DNA of 64,000 nucleotides, taken from contig NZ_VSDO01000005.1 in assembly GCF_008084145.1 (NCBI RefSeq), forward strand, positions 558,001-622,000, given 5' to 3'. A program made the position numbers and the translations under genes. The stretch is from Paenibacillus faecis. GTDB lineage: Bacteria > Bacillota > Bacilli > Paenibacillales > Paenibacillaceae. Of this stretch, positions 43,768-52,234 are shown piece after piece. The first letter of the stretch is position 1. Each line of letters begins with the position of its first letter. The notes beneath the pieces are model-generated. The model had not been told where the DNA came from. It did not search any database and saw nothing but the letters and a program-made list of their open reading frames with translations.

Positions 43768-44799
43768 ATGAACGGGATACAAGATGCTCGCCGGGCCGTG
43801 CTGGTGCTGTCTTACAACGGCAAGGAGGTTACGAAGGATATCGCCGATTACCTGCTGGATTTTTCGTATAATGACGCGGCCCCGGGGACCATGGATGATC
43901 TTCAAATATCCCTATCGGACCGGGAACGGAAATGGCAGGGACCATGGCAGCCGACGGAGGCCGACAAAATCAAGGCTGAGATCCGGACGATCAACTGGAG
44001 CAAGCCCGGCGAAATCAAAAGCTTGCCATTAGGATCCTTTGAGGTGGATAGCTTTGAATTTGCAGGACCGCCGGACACCGTCTCGATCAAGGCGATATCA
44101 CTGCCTGTCGGCTCCAATGCTCGGGCGGAACGGCGGACGCGGGCATGGGAGAAAGTGACTCTCAAAACGATTGCCGCGGATGTCGCCAAAAAAGCCAAGC
44201 TGAAGCTGCTTTACGAAGCAAAAGACAATCCCTCATATGATCGGTTGGACCAGACGGAACAGTCTGACCTCGCCTTTTTAAATGATCAGGCCAAGCAGGA
44301 AGGGATCGCCGTAAAGATCGCATCAGGCAAGTTGGTCCTTTTTGATGAGGCTGAGTATGAGAAAAAGAAGGCGGCCGTAACGATCGAGCGCGGAAAGGAT
44401 AACGTCCTCTCTTATCAGTTTAGCTGGGGGACGGCTTACACGGCTTACCGGGCCTGCGAGGTCAGCTACAAGCCTCCAAAGTCCAAAAAGACGATCAAAT
44501 ACACCTACACGCCGCCCAAGGCTCCGAAGACGGGGCCGATCCTAAAAATAAATCAGCAGGTTGACTCCGCGGCGGCTGCGCAGCGCTTGGCCCGAAAGAG
44601 CCTCCGTGAGAAAAACAAGGAGGCAGGAAGAGCGTCGCTCACCCTGGTTGGTGATATCCGGATGGCCGCAGGTGTGACGATCGACATCAAAGGCTGGGGG
44701 CGGTTTGACGGCAAGTACATCATCGATAGCTGCCGTCATCAGATCGGCGGGGGCGGGTATGTAACTACAATTGAAATCCGAAAGGTCCTGGGGTGGTAG
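43768..44799 (+). CDS. Late control/tail protein D (baseplate hub)
   Basis: A 343-residue gpD-family protein (baseplate hub, structurally like T4 gp27). Features: DARRAVLVLSYNGKEVTKDI, FSYNDAAPGTMDDLQISLSD, KVTLKTIAADVAKKAKLKL, DQTEQSDLAFLNDQAKQEG and the C-terminal GWGRFDGKYIIDSCRHQIGG. ATG 43768 with GGGAGGA upstream is preferred over 43747. Confidence 0.9.
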   Translation: MNGIQDARRAVLVLSYNGKEVTKDIADYLLDFSYNDAAPGTMDDLQISLSDRERKWQGPWQPTEADKIKAEIRTINWSKPGEIKSLPLGSFEVDSFEFAGPPDTVSIKAISLPVGSNARAERRTRAWEKVTLKTIAADVAKKAKLKLLYEAKDNPSYDRLDQTEQSDLAFLNDQAKQEGIAVKIASGKLVLFDEAEYEKKKAAVTIERGKDNVLSYQFSWGTAYTAYRACEVSYKPPKSKKTIKYTYTPPKAPKTGPILKINQQVDSAAAAQRLARKSLREKNKEAGRASLTLVGDIRMAAGVTIDIKGWGRFDGKYIIDSCRHQIGGGGYVTTIEIRKVLGW

Positions 44800-44801
44800 G
44801 A

Positions 44802-45215
44802 ATGAGCATTGAACAAAACATGATACGTGCTGGCATCGTATCGAGCGCCAACCCGTCAGCCGGAACTGTTCGGGTTACCTTCCCAGATCGGGATGACCTG
44901 GTTTCTGATGATCTCCCCGTTCTGACCCCGGGCGGCTGGGGGAGAGGAAACTCCGTCCCCTTGCCGGGCGAGAGCGTCCTTTGCGCATTTCTCGGGAATG
45001 GTCTTCAGGTGGGCATTTGCCTCGGCTCCTACTATACAGACGATGAAAAGCCACCCGGGACGGACGAGCAGCGCGGCGTTTGGTTTGAAGATGGCAGCCA
45101 GGTCTATTATGACCGGAGCATCAGAAAGCTCGTTGTAAAGGCTGCGGGGGGCGTCAAAATCGATGGCGATCTGGAGGTTACTGGGTCGATCAAAAGGGCG
45201 GGTGAAGTGCTTTGA
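44802..45215 (+). CDS. Baseplate assembly protein V (spike base)
   Basis: A 137-residue gpV-like protein with OB domain: IRAGIVSSANPSAGTVRVTF, LPVLTPGGWGRGNSVPLPGE, FLGNGLQVGICLGSYYTDDE, and a short beta-helix tail (VKIDGDLEVTGSIKRAGEVL). Too short for a lysozyme domain. Overlaps the next start. Confidence 0.9.
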   Translation: MSIEQNMIRAGIVSSANPSAGTVRVTFPDRDDLVSDDLPVLTPGGWGRGNSVPLPGESVLCAFLGNGLQVGICLGSYYTDDEKPPGTDEQRGVWFEDGSQVYYDRSIRKLVVKAAGGVKIDGDLEVTGSIKRAGEVL

Positions 45216-45607
45216 ATAAAATAGGGAGCCTTGGCCCGGTTGTATTCGTGGTGGGGCCGGAGGCGATCCGGACATTTGCTGAGCTCTCTCGGTCCTCTGC
45301 CGGGCGGTGGGCAAACCATGAGGTACTTGGCAAAAAGCCCATATCTCAGTTTATCGGACCGGGTCTTGATACGGTCTCGTTTACAATGCGTTTTGATGTG
45401 CGGTACCGTATCAATCCCCGAAAAGAGCTCAGCAAACTTGTTGAACTTGAGCGGGCCGGGAAGGCAATGCCGTTGATAGTCGGCGGCCAGGGGCTTGGGG
45501 TAAACAAGTGGAAAATAACATCACTTGAGCAGTCTTGGGAGGAGATTGACGGCAAGGGCAACCTGCTGAAGGCTACCGCAACCATCACATTGGAGGAATA
45601 CCTATGA
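45212..45607 (+). CDS. Tail protein U-like (gpU family)
   Basis: A 131-residue P2 gpU-like protein with TTG start in the overlap: GPVVFVVGPEAIRTFAELSR, DTVSFTMRFDVRYRINPRKE and WEEIDGKGNLLKATATITLEEYL (last part split for length). gpU acts at the baseplate or tail tip. Confidence 0.85.
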   Translation: MNKIGSLGPVVFVVGPEAIRTFAELSRSSAGRWANHEVLGKKPISQFIGPGLDTVSFTMRFDVRYRINPRKELSKLVELERAGKAMPLIVGGQGLGVNKWKITSLEQSWEEIDGKGNLLKATATITLEEYL

Positions 45608-45948
45608 TTTACACAGTGGATATGAGCGGGGAAGGGGCGTGGGTGAACTTTTCTCCGGCTTCGACGGCCGAAGAGGTTGGACAAAATATCCGAACGATCA
45701 TCGGCACGAGTCTCGGATCCGCACCAGGCTCCCGGGAGATAGGCACGGATTATACCGGGTTGGTGGATGAGCCCATCCCTATCCTGCGGGCACGGCTTAG
45801 CGGCATCATAACGGCCGCAATCATGGAGCAAGAGCCCCGGGCCAGGATCGTCAGCATAGATTTTCAGGAGACCGAGGAGGAATCCGCTCTCTATGGCCGG
45901 CTGCTCCCCGTGATTAAATACACCTTGGCGGAGGAGGCGACGACTTGA
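45604..45948 (+). CDS. Baseplate wedge protein W (gp25-like)
   Basis: A 114-residue GPW/gp25 protein: TAEEVGQNIRTIIGTSLGSA, PGSREIGTDYTGLVDEPIPI and MEQEPRARIVSIDFQ. T4 gp25-like proteins nucleate sheath polymerisation. Overlaps both neighbours by 4 bases. Confidence 0.93.
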   Translation: MIYTVDMSGEGAWVNFSPASTAEEVGQNIRTIIGTSLGSAPGSREIGTDYTGLVDEPIPILRARLSGIITAAIMEQEPRARIVSIDFQETEEESALYGRLLPVIKYTLAEEATT

Positions 45949-47078
45949 GCAGCAGTTTTGACACGTTAAAGGATATCGATTTTGTGGATGTTGACCCGAC
46001 TGAAATCCAAAACAGCATTATTACCACGTTTGAGGCTATCGACGGCACCCGGTTATATCCGGCGGACCCGAGACGCCTCTTTTTATTGGCTCTGGCTCAA
46101 ATCATCATCCAGCAGCAAGCGCTCCTTAACCACAACAAAAAAAACGATCTGCTCAAATACGCAAGCGGGCCGATGCTGGATCATATCGCGGTCTTGTACG
46201 ATGTGACCCGGTTACCAGCTGAGCCAGCAATCACCACGCTCCAGTTTAACCTGTCGATCCCACTCACATCGGCGACGATTATCCCGGCGGGGACCCGGGT
46301 CGGCCCGGCGAGCGGCGCCGGAACCATCCTCTTTATGACGGATAAGGTGCTGGAGATACCTGCGGGAGGAGTATCAGGCACCGTCATGGCCTCTTGTACG
46401 GTCCCGGGGATTGTGGGCAACGGATTCCTTGCCGGGCAGCTGAACACGCTTGTTGACCCCATTCCATTCATCCAGAGCGTCGCAAATATCACCGAGAGCA
46501 CGGGCGGGGCCGAGGAGGAGACGGACGACGCTTTCCGCTCGCGTATCCGATCCGCTCCGGAGAGCTTCTCCGTGGCGGGGCCAGAGGGGGCGTATCGGTA
46601 TTGGGCGATGACGGCGAGCTCGTCGATCATTGATGTGGCAGTCAAGTCGCCGGCGCCTTGTGAGGTCGTCGTGGTACCGCTCCTGCGGGGAGGCGAGCTC
46701 CCCACGGAAGACATCCTTAACGACGTTTCGGCTGTACTCAATGACAGGTCAGTCCGGCCGCTTACTGATCAGGTAACCGTCCAGGCCCCTGAAAAGGTCA
46801 ATTACAACATCGACATCAAGTTTTATGTGGACCGTGCGCGGGCTACGGAGGCGACAAGTGTAGAGGCGGCGGTAAAAGCGGCGGTGGACACATACCGACT
46901 ATGGCAAAAATCCAAGCTTGGCCGCGACATTAACCCTTCGGAGCTGATCTGGAGGGTAATGTCGGCGGGGGCGCTGCGGGTAGAGGTTACGGCACCGGTA
47001 TTTACGGAAGTATCCGAACTGCAAGTGGCCCAGGACGCCACCGTCAATGTCGTAAATGGAGGCCTTGCCGATGATTGA
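45945..47078 (+). CDS. Baseplate protein J
   Basis: A 377-residue Baseplate_J protein, TTG start in the stop of the preceding gene. LYPADPRRLFLLALAQIIIQ, TTLQFNLSIPLTSATIIPAG, ESTGGAEEETDDAFRSRIRS, SVAGPEGAYRYWAMTASSSI and GRDINPSELIWRVMSAGALR are typical. Wedge component. Confidence 0.95.
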   Translation: MSSSFDTLKDIDFVDVDPTEIQNSIITTFEAIDGTRLYPADPRRLFLLALAQIIIQQQALLNHNKKNDLLKYASGPMLDHIAVLYDVTRLPAEPAITTLQFNLSIPLTSATIIPAGTRVGPASGAGTILFMTDKVLEIPAGGVSGTVMASCTVPGIVGNGFLAGQLNTLVDPIPFIQSVANITESTGGAEEETDDAFRSRIRSAPESFSVAGPEGAYRYWAMTASSSIIDVAVKSPAPCEVVVVPLLRGGELPTEDILNDVSAVLNDRSVRPLTDQVTVQAPEKVNYNIDIKFYVDRARATEATSVEAAVKAAVDTYRLWQKSKLGRDINPSELIWRVMSAGALRVEVTAPVFTEVSELQVAQDATVNVVNGGLADD

Positions 47079-47628
47079 CCTAAAGAGCCTCAAAATGCTC
47101 GATATGCTGCCGGACAGTCTCAAGCAGGACCCAAACATCAGGGCTGCGGCGGAGGCGCTTGACAGCCAATTGCAGGGGCTTACGGAGCAAATCAACAAGC
47201 TTCCACGAATCTCCCGATTGGATGAGTTGACCAATGACGAGGCTGATGAGATGGCTTGGCAGTTTCACGTCGATTTTTACGACCCGGATTTACCAATCGA
47301 GCAAAAACGGGAACTGGTCAAAAACGCCATACGGTTCCATCGACGAAAGGGGACCCCGGCGGCTGTTGAGGAACTTATCTCGATCCTGTTCGGCACTGGG
47401 GCTGTCGAAGAATGGTTCGAATATGGCGGAGAGCCGGGATACTTTCGAGTGCGAACCAGTGATCCGGCCGCCACCAACGAAAAGGCCGAGGAGTTTGTTC
47501 GGGCGATTGACTCGGTTAAGCGGCTGTCGGCCTGGCTGGAGACGGTGATCCTGGAGGAGACCATCCCAGCCAATGACCTCTATTTTGGCCAGACGCTGCA
47601 CATCGGCGATTTTATAACGATAGGGTAG
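47071..47628 (+). CDS. Baseplate/tail protein I
   Basis: A 185-residue P2 gpI-like protein: ISRLDELTNDEADEMAWQFH, DFYDPDLPIEQKRELVKNAI, RFHRRKGTPAAVEELISILF and LETVILEETIPANDLYFGQT. ATG 47071 after TGGAGG. Links wedge and tail fibre. Confidence 0.92.
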   Translation: MIDLKSLKMLDMLPDSLKQDPNIRAAAEALDSQLQGLTEQINKLPRISRLDELTNDEADEMAWQFHVDFYDPDLPIEQKRELVKNAIRFHRRKGTPAAVEELISILFGTGAVEEWFEYGGEPGYFRVRTSDPAATNEKAEEFVRAIDSVKRLSAWLETVILEETIPANDLYFGQTLHIGDFITIG

Positions 47629-47640
47629 GTGATTTACAAA

Positions 47641-49209
47641 ATGAGCTCTTGGAGTTATGCACTCACAAATAAAGGGCGTCAGTTGCAGGCTAAAGCGCAG
47701 GCTGGCGTCCAACTTGTTTATACGAGGATGGCTGTCGGTAGTGGCACTTTAAGCGGACAATCCCTTGAGGATATGAGCGCTTTGATCACTCCGGTAAAGG
47801 ACCTGACCATTTCACGGTTAAAGCGGCCGCCGGGATCTACCCGGGCTTTAATCGGGGCCACATTGACTAACCAGGACGTGACAACAGGCTTTTACCTCCG
47901 GGAGGTTGGCATATTTGCTACGGACCCGGACTTGGGTGAAATCTTGTACATGTACGCTAATGCCGGATCAACCGCTGACTATATCACACCAAAGGGTGAC
48001 GGCGTGATTGAAAAGGCAATCAATATGAACGTGTTCGTCGGCGCAGCCTCGAGCATCACGGCGAACATTGACGAGTCGCTTGTATACGTGACTAAGGATG
48101 AGCTCAACGAAGCGATCGCCGGCATAACGATCCCTGATGCCTCATTGACGGTAAAGGGCAAGGTTCAACTCTCCAACGCAACGAACAGCAGCAGCGAAAC
48201 ACTGGCAGCGACACCGAAGGCGGTCAAGTCGGCCTATGATGCGGCCACGGCGGCGCAAAACACCGCGAACGCAGCAAATTTAGCGGCGGCAACTGCGCAG
48301 TCCAGAGCTGACCAGGCTTTTCAGTCTGGCAATGAGCGGAAAGCGGAAGTGGTTGCCGCGCTTGTTGCCAAAGGTATACCGGCGACCACAGCAGAAAGTT
48401 GGGATTCGTTAATCGCCAAAATGGCAGCGATTATCCGAGCCACCGGCAACGCAGGACCGGCACAAGTATTGAGCGGGTACACGTTTTCCAATGCCAGCGG
48501 CAATAATCAGGCCGGAGCAATGCCTAAGCAGGCATCTGGTGCGAGGCCCGCATCACCAGATGCTGGGTATGCCGATGGTGTGGGTAACTTATTTTCAAAA
48601 GTACCGCCTGGGTATTATTACGAAGATAATGTATACATTTCTTCACACGACCCGGATTTTGTTGCTGGGAACCTGCCGAAAGACACCAATATATTTGGTT
48701 TGGTTGGTGCTTTGGAGCGGATGACCACAGCAGAAAAACAAGGAATAGCAGATGCCATTACAGGCAAAGGCGTACCCGCTAGTGTAAATGATTTGAACAC
48801 GGTTTTGGCGCAAAAGATTGGGCAAATAAAGCTGGGGTCACTTTACGCCACTGGAACTGCCACTGTATCTAACACAAATACCTTAGAATTTACTAGGCAC
48901 GACGGAGTCGTTGTCCCAATGAAATATCTTCAGGTATCTGGGTTGAATTTCCTCCCAAAAACACTATTAGTTGTAGGTAATGATTTGAGCAGCGGCACTG
49001 GCTATGGGTTCGAAACTATTTATAGAGATGGCATGAAATTCCGGTATGATAGTGCAGCTCAATTATTTATTTCAAGTGCCGCAAGCGGATCGATGGGCGT
49101 TGTTTTATCGGGAAATGCTTATTTGACAAGCACAGGATTCTTGGTTCCCGTTAACCCTTATTATACGAATCGTGATTTTTCAGCGACATGGTATGCTTTT
49201 GGGGATTAA
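47641..49209 (+). CDS. Tail fibre protein
   Basis: A 522-residue fibre. The N-terminal ~160 residues form a phage tail-collar fibre domain (SSWSYALTNKGRQLQAKAQA, TTGFYLREVGIFATDPDLGE, GVIEKAINMNVFVGAASSIT). Middle Ala-rich coiled coil (KSAYDAATAAQNTANAANLA, AATAQSRADQAF). The C-terminal ~220 residues are beta-rich and AT-richer, probably the receptor-binding tip acquired separately. GTG 47629 is an alternative start. Confidence 0.9.
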   Translation: MSSWSYALTNKGRQLQAKAQAGVQLVYTRMAVGSGTLSGQSLEDMSALITPVKDLTISRLKRPPGSTRALIGATLTNQDVTTGFYLREVGIFATDPDLGEILYMYANAGSTADYITPKGDGVIEKAINMNVFVGAASSITANIDESLVYVTKDELNEAIAGITIPDASLTVKGKVQLSNATNSSSETLAATPKAVKSAYDAATAAQNTANAANLAAATAQSRADQAFQSGNERKAEVVAALVAKGIPATTAESWDSLIAKMAAIIRATGNAGPAQVLSGYTFSNASGNNQAGAMPKQASGARPASPDAGYADGVGNLFSKVPPGYYYEDNVYISSHDPDFVAGNLPKDTNIFGLVGALERMTTAEKQGIADAITGKGVPASVNDLNTVLAQKIGQIKLGSLYATGTATVSNTNTLEFTRHDGVVVPMKYLQVSGLNFLPKTLLVVGNDLSSGTGYGFETIYRDGMKFRYDSAAQLFISSAASGSMGVVLSGNAYLTSTGFLVPVNPYYTNRDFSATWYAFGD

Positions 49210-49321
49210 TCAAAGGGAGATGACACGCCTACATCATTTGATGTGTACAAGGGGTAAGTGACTATACAGATGTAACCATAAGAGCGCGGGCATAGCACTA
49301 CTAAAACGAAGGGTGATGAGG

Positions 49322-49597
49322 ATGATTAGAACATTTCAATCGAACGAACGTGTGGAAGCAATAGAGTTTAAAGATTTATCCACGATCCAGCCAATCATCA
49401 GTTTCACGGGAATGAGCGTAAATGTAGCTTTTGCTCCGGATGGAACATTGAAGTCAGTGACGTTGAAAAAAGATAAAACCGAACTTGTGGCCATTCCGGG
49501 GCAATTCATCTACAAAAATGATACTGGAACCTGTGGAATTTGTAACTATGAGTATTTGGCTGAAAAGTATAAGGAAGTAACTGGAGCAGAGAAATAA
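49322..49597 (+). CDS. Small protein after tail fibre
   Basis: A 91-residue protein with MIRTFQSNERVEAIEFKDLS, VNVAFAPDGTLKSVTLKKDK and a C-terminal Cys pair (CGICNYEYLAEKYKEV). ATG 49322 with AAGGG upstream. No family assigned; by position a fibre assembly or moron gene. Downstream is a terminator at 49631. Confidence 0.65.
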   Translation: MIRTFQSNERVEAIEFKDLSTIQPIISFTGMSVNVAFAPDGTLKSVTLKKDKTELVAIPGQFIYKNDTGTCGICNYEYLAEKYKEVTGAEK

Positions 49598-49630
49598 GAC
49601 AAAGAACGCGCCGGAAGGCGTATTTTTTAT

Positions 49631-49662
49631 GCCCTCGGGACGCCCTGGGGGCTAATTTTTTT
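49631..49662 (+). terminator. Rho-independent terminator before lysis genes
   Basis: GCCC-TC-GGG-ACG-CCC-TG-GGGC two-part stem and TAATTTTTTT tail. A weaker CGCC/GGCG hairpin with T run lies just upstream at about 49611-49626. Confidence 0.6.
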
Positions 49663-49679
49663 GAGGGGGAAGGAAGCAT

Positions 49680-50141
49680 ATGGACAGAGTTAAAACGGGG
49701 ATTATGGGGTTCGGGGCTGGGCTGGTGCCGATCTTTGACTACTTGTATGGGGAAGGGGAGGCCGTGGCTGCGATCATGGTGGCGTTGCTGTTTTTCGTAA
49801 TTATGGACTGGATTTCCGGCGTTCGCGCCGCCAAAAAGGACAATACCTATGCCAGTCGCTACGGCCTGGACGGCATCATCAGGACGTTTTTTATCCTCCT
49901 GCTCCCTGCAGGGGGCCACCTTCTGGACGTGGTTCTTTACTTGCCGGGCGTCATTTTTGGGGCGCTAGCTCTGGGGTCCTTATACCACGTCCTGCAGAGT
50001 ATGACGGCCAATAGCATCCGGGCGGGATGGGGGGACTGGCTGCCGTTGCCGGTTCTTAACGGGCTGATGGAATGGGTGAAAAGTGAACTGGACAAGAAAA
50101 TTCAGCGAGCTGAATCCAGAAAGGATGGTGCAAAAGAATGA
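49680..50141 (+). CDS. Holin (phage_holin_4 type)
   Basis: A 153-residue holin-like membrane protein with three predicted spans: ~8-24, ~27-46 (AVAAIMVALLFFVIMDWISG) and ~66-100 (IIRTFFILLLPAGGHLLDVV). DWISGVRAAKKDNTYASRYG is the hallmark of the Cph1/phage_holin_4_1 family. Charged C-terminus. Overlaps the lysin gene by 4 bases. Confidence 0.9.
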   Translation: MDRVKTGIMGFGAGLVPIFDYLYGEGEAVAAIMVALLFFVIMDWISGVRAAKKDNTYASRYGLDGIIRTFFILLLPAGGHLLDVVLYLPGVIFGALALGSLYHVLQSMTANSIRAGWGDWLPLPVLNGLMEWVKSELDKKIQRAESRKDGAKE

Positions 50142-50920
50142 AACTGGTCTATTACAGCCAAGAGGACCCGCGATGGCGTAACGTCATGTACTCGATTACG
50201 GGGGACAAAAAACAAACTATTGGTACATCTGCATGCGGCCCCACCTGCGCGTCTATGGTGGCGAGTTCCTATACCGGCAAAACAATTTTGCCGACAGAGG
50301 CGGCGAGCTTCGCCGTCAAAAAAGGATTTCGCACGGCCAACAGCGGCACGGATTGGGGGTTTTTTAAGAAATTTTTTGAGCAGTATGGGCTTGAGTGTAA
50401 GCAAACCGGCAGCCTAGCTGATGTAAAGGCGGCTCTAAAAGCGGGGGAACTTGCCATTGCATCGATGGGACCGGGCCATACCACGGGCGGCGGCCATTAC
50501 ATCCACCTCGTCGGCATTAGTAAAGAGGGCTGGATCGACGTCTATGATCCTAACCACGATAACCGCAAGTATGGTAACGACGGGTTGATCGAGCAGGGTG
50601 TAAGGGATGACGGCAAGATAAAGGTCAAAGAGATCGTATTTGCCCGGGAAGCAAAGCAATACTGGATTATTTCAAAACCAAAACAGGAGGACGACGAAGT
50701 GAAGAGAGAAGAATTTGAGGCGCTAGAAAAGCGCATAGAAGCCATTGAGAAGCACATTAATATTTCCGGTAACCAAGAACCTCCAGCGTGGGCAGTAGAG
50801 GCTATAGGGGCCGCCAAAGCAGCCGGAGCCATCAAGACCAGCGCAGATAAGAGTCTTTCGGAAATCAAGATGATTCAAATGCTTTTCAATATGGGATTTT
50901 TCAATAAGGAGGCTAAATAA
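50138..50920 (+). CDS. Endolysin-like C39-type peptidase
   Basis: A 260-residue cell-wall hydrolase. Papain-like C39 core: YYSQEDPRWRNVMYSI, catalytic Cys33 in TSACGPTCASM, His in TTGGGHYIHLVGI and Asp in IDVYDPNHDN. The C-terminal ~80 residues are charged helices (REEFEALEKRIEAIEKHINI), likely for multimerisation or wall binding. Flanked by two holin genes, so its role is lysis. Confidence 0.9.
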   Translation: MKLVYYSQEDPRWRNVMYSITGDKKQTIGTSACGPTCASMVASSYTGKTILPTEAASFAVKKGFRTANSGTDWGFFKKFFEQYGLECKQTGSLADVKAALKAGELAIASMGPGHTTGGGHYIHLVGISKEGWIDVYDPNHDNRKYGNDGLIEQGVRDDGKIKVKEIVFAREAKQYWIISKPKQEDDEVKREEFEALEKRIEAIEKHINISGNQEPPAWAVEAIGAAKAAGAIKTSADKSLSEIKMIQMLFNMGFFNKEAK

Positions 50921-50922
50921 TC

Positions 50923-51135
50923 ATGAACAAATGGAAAAACTATGGGATGTGGGTATCATTGGTATCGGCTGTTTTGCTGGCGGTGCAGGCATGCGGAGAT
51001 ATTTTGGGGTTTCAGCTTGCCCCCGAAAAGTACGATCAGATCATGACGGCCGTGAATGCCCTTCTGGGGGTTCTGGTTGTGCTTGGGATCGTTAGCAATC
51101 CGGAAGCAGGGAAGGGGTTCAGAGACAAGAAGTAG
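50923..51135 (+). CDS. Second holin (phi LC3 family)
   Basis: A 70-residue protein with two membrane spans (MWVSLVSAVLLAVQACGDIL; ITAVNALLGVLVVLGIV-like segment) and YDQIMTAVNALLGVLVVLGI, SNPEAGKGFRDKK end. This is the phage_holin_1/phi LC3 pattern. Two bases after the lysin. Confidence 0.9.
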   Translation: MNKWKNYGMWVSLVSAVLLAVQACGDILGFQLAPEKYDQIMTAVNALLGVLVVLGIVSNPEAGKGFRDKK

Positions 51136-51146
51136 GACGAAGAAAT

Positions 51147-51182
51147 GCCCACTGGCCATTAATCGGTCGGTGGGCTTTTTTT
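51147..51182. terminator. Terminator of the late operon
   Basis: GCCCAC ... GTGGGC outer stem, inner TGGCC/GGTCG-like stem, then eight T. It lies between convergent genes; the minus-strand Zn-ribbon gene ends within it. Confidence 0.82.
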
Positions 51183-51656
51183 GCTTTTTGCATCTTTGGC
51201 GCGTTTCTGCTTCCTCCATTCCCGGGCGTACTGATTGGTGTATTGGCGCCGACACTGGTCCGAGCATGTTACGCTTCCATTCACTGGCACAAACTCATTT
51301 CCGCACCATAAGCAAATGTTTCCCCGCTTACGTCGCTTTATTTTTCGAGCCGGGTTAATCTTCTCCTTATTTGCATGATAATATGGCAGAGCGGTTTCGC
51401 GGTCGTATTCGGCATTATGTACAGGTTGACATTCGGGACAAAACCGCTGTAATCCGCTATTAACGGTATAATCCGATCCGCAAAGTTCACATGTGTCCGT
51501 GCTGCCGAGTTCTCTTACCTCTCCTTGTCGTTTCCGCCTCCGATACTCCGCTCTATCCTGCTTTGCTCTTTCCGCTCGACACGACGGGCAGTAGTACGCA
51601 CGCGGACCGCCCTGAAATGATGCTCCGCACTGTTTACATTTCCGACCTTGTATCAT
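51159..51656 (-). CDS. Triple zinc-ribbon protein
   Basis: A 165-residue basic protein with three Cys4-type sites: CKQC..CPSC (residues ~7-26), CELC..CPEC (~56-76) and CLWC..CSDQC (~114-135), separated by Arg/Lys-rich helices (RAERAKQDRAEYRRRKRQGE, QYAREWRKQKRAKDAKSKKS). Probably nucleic-acid binding. Its ATG overlaps the preceding small gene's TGA. Start of a minus-strand moron group ending the late operon. Precise family not recognised. Confidence 0.7.
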   Translation of the reverse strand: MIQGRKCKQCGASFQGGPRAYYCPSCRAERAKQDRAEYRRRKRQGEVRELGSTDTCELCGSDYTVNSGLQRFCPECQPVHNAEYDRETALPYYHANKEKINPARKIKRRKRGNICLWCGNEFVPVNGSVTCSDQCRRQYTNQYAREWRKQKRAKDAKSKKSPPTD

Positions 51657-51793
51657 TGTTCACTCTCAAACCGGCTTTTTAACCATAAAGGCCGCCCCTC
51701 AAATAAAGCATCAGGCCGAAGCATTGAGCCCCGATAACCAGGTTTCAAGGCATTAAGGCCAGACTTTGAGACGTTCTGCTGCGTGGTGCCCAT
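51653..51793 (-). CDS. Short HTH-like gene, possibly 5'-truncated, coupled to the zinc-ribbon gene
   Basis: The minus-strand frame ending at TGA 51653-51655 reads MGTTQQNVSKSGLNALKPGY RG... from ATG 51793 (46 residues). The frame is open further, to about 51,870, with EYVGAAWVARHMGTTQQNVS forming a convincing helix-turn-helix, but no ATG, GTG or TTG start exists there. Either the gene lost its 5' end or it uses an unusual start. ATGA overlap with the zinc-ribbon gene supports a real gene. Confidence 0.45.
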   Translation of the reverse strand: MGTTQQNVSKSGLNALKPGYRGSMLRPDALFEGRPLWLKSRFESEQ

Positions 51794-51837
51794 ATGGCGG
51801 GCGACCCACGCAGCTCCAACGTATTCAAGGGGCGGTG

Positions 51838-52077
51838 CTACTTTACCAGCGTCACACCAACTGGATTATCCCAATCACAAATTGAAGATTCGTCTGTGAT
51901 CTCCGGGTCAATAACCTTCCAAACAAGTACATATTCGTTTCCTGCTGCATCGATCGCGGGGGCCGTGTACATGTCCCCTTCATCGGTTACGTTCGGGTCT
52001 TGAGTAGTTTTGAGAGTCTTTCCTTCCCATTCAATCACCGTCGAGTTAAATTCGTTCAAATCGCTAAATGTTCTCAT
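51838..52077 (-). CDS. Small acidic beta-rich protein
   Basis: A 79-residue acidic protein, ATG 52077 with AAGGAGC on the minus strand (not the upstream ATG at 52101). NEFNSTVIEWEGKTLKTTQD and GDMYTAPAIDAAGNEYVLVW suggest a small beta-fold. Unknown. Lies in the moron group between ligase and zinc-ribbon genes. Confidence 0.6.
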   Translation of the reverse strand: MRTFSDLNEFNSTVIEWEGKTLKTTQDPNVTDEGDMYTAPAIDAAGNEYVLVWKVIDPEITDESSICDWDNPVGVTLVK

Positions 52078-52234
52078 GGATATTTGCTCCTTTTTCCTCA
52101 TCCGGTATCTCCGGCTTGTTGGTCCCGTGTCTCTTGCTGTTGATTAAATAATATCACGAATAGTTGTGTAACACAACCGAACAGAAAGGGAACGTAATGT
52201 AAAAAAACCACCGATATGAAATCGATGGATAAGG

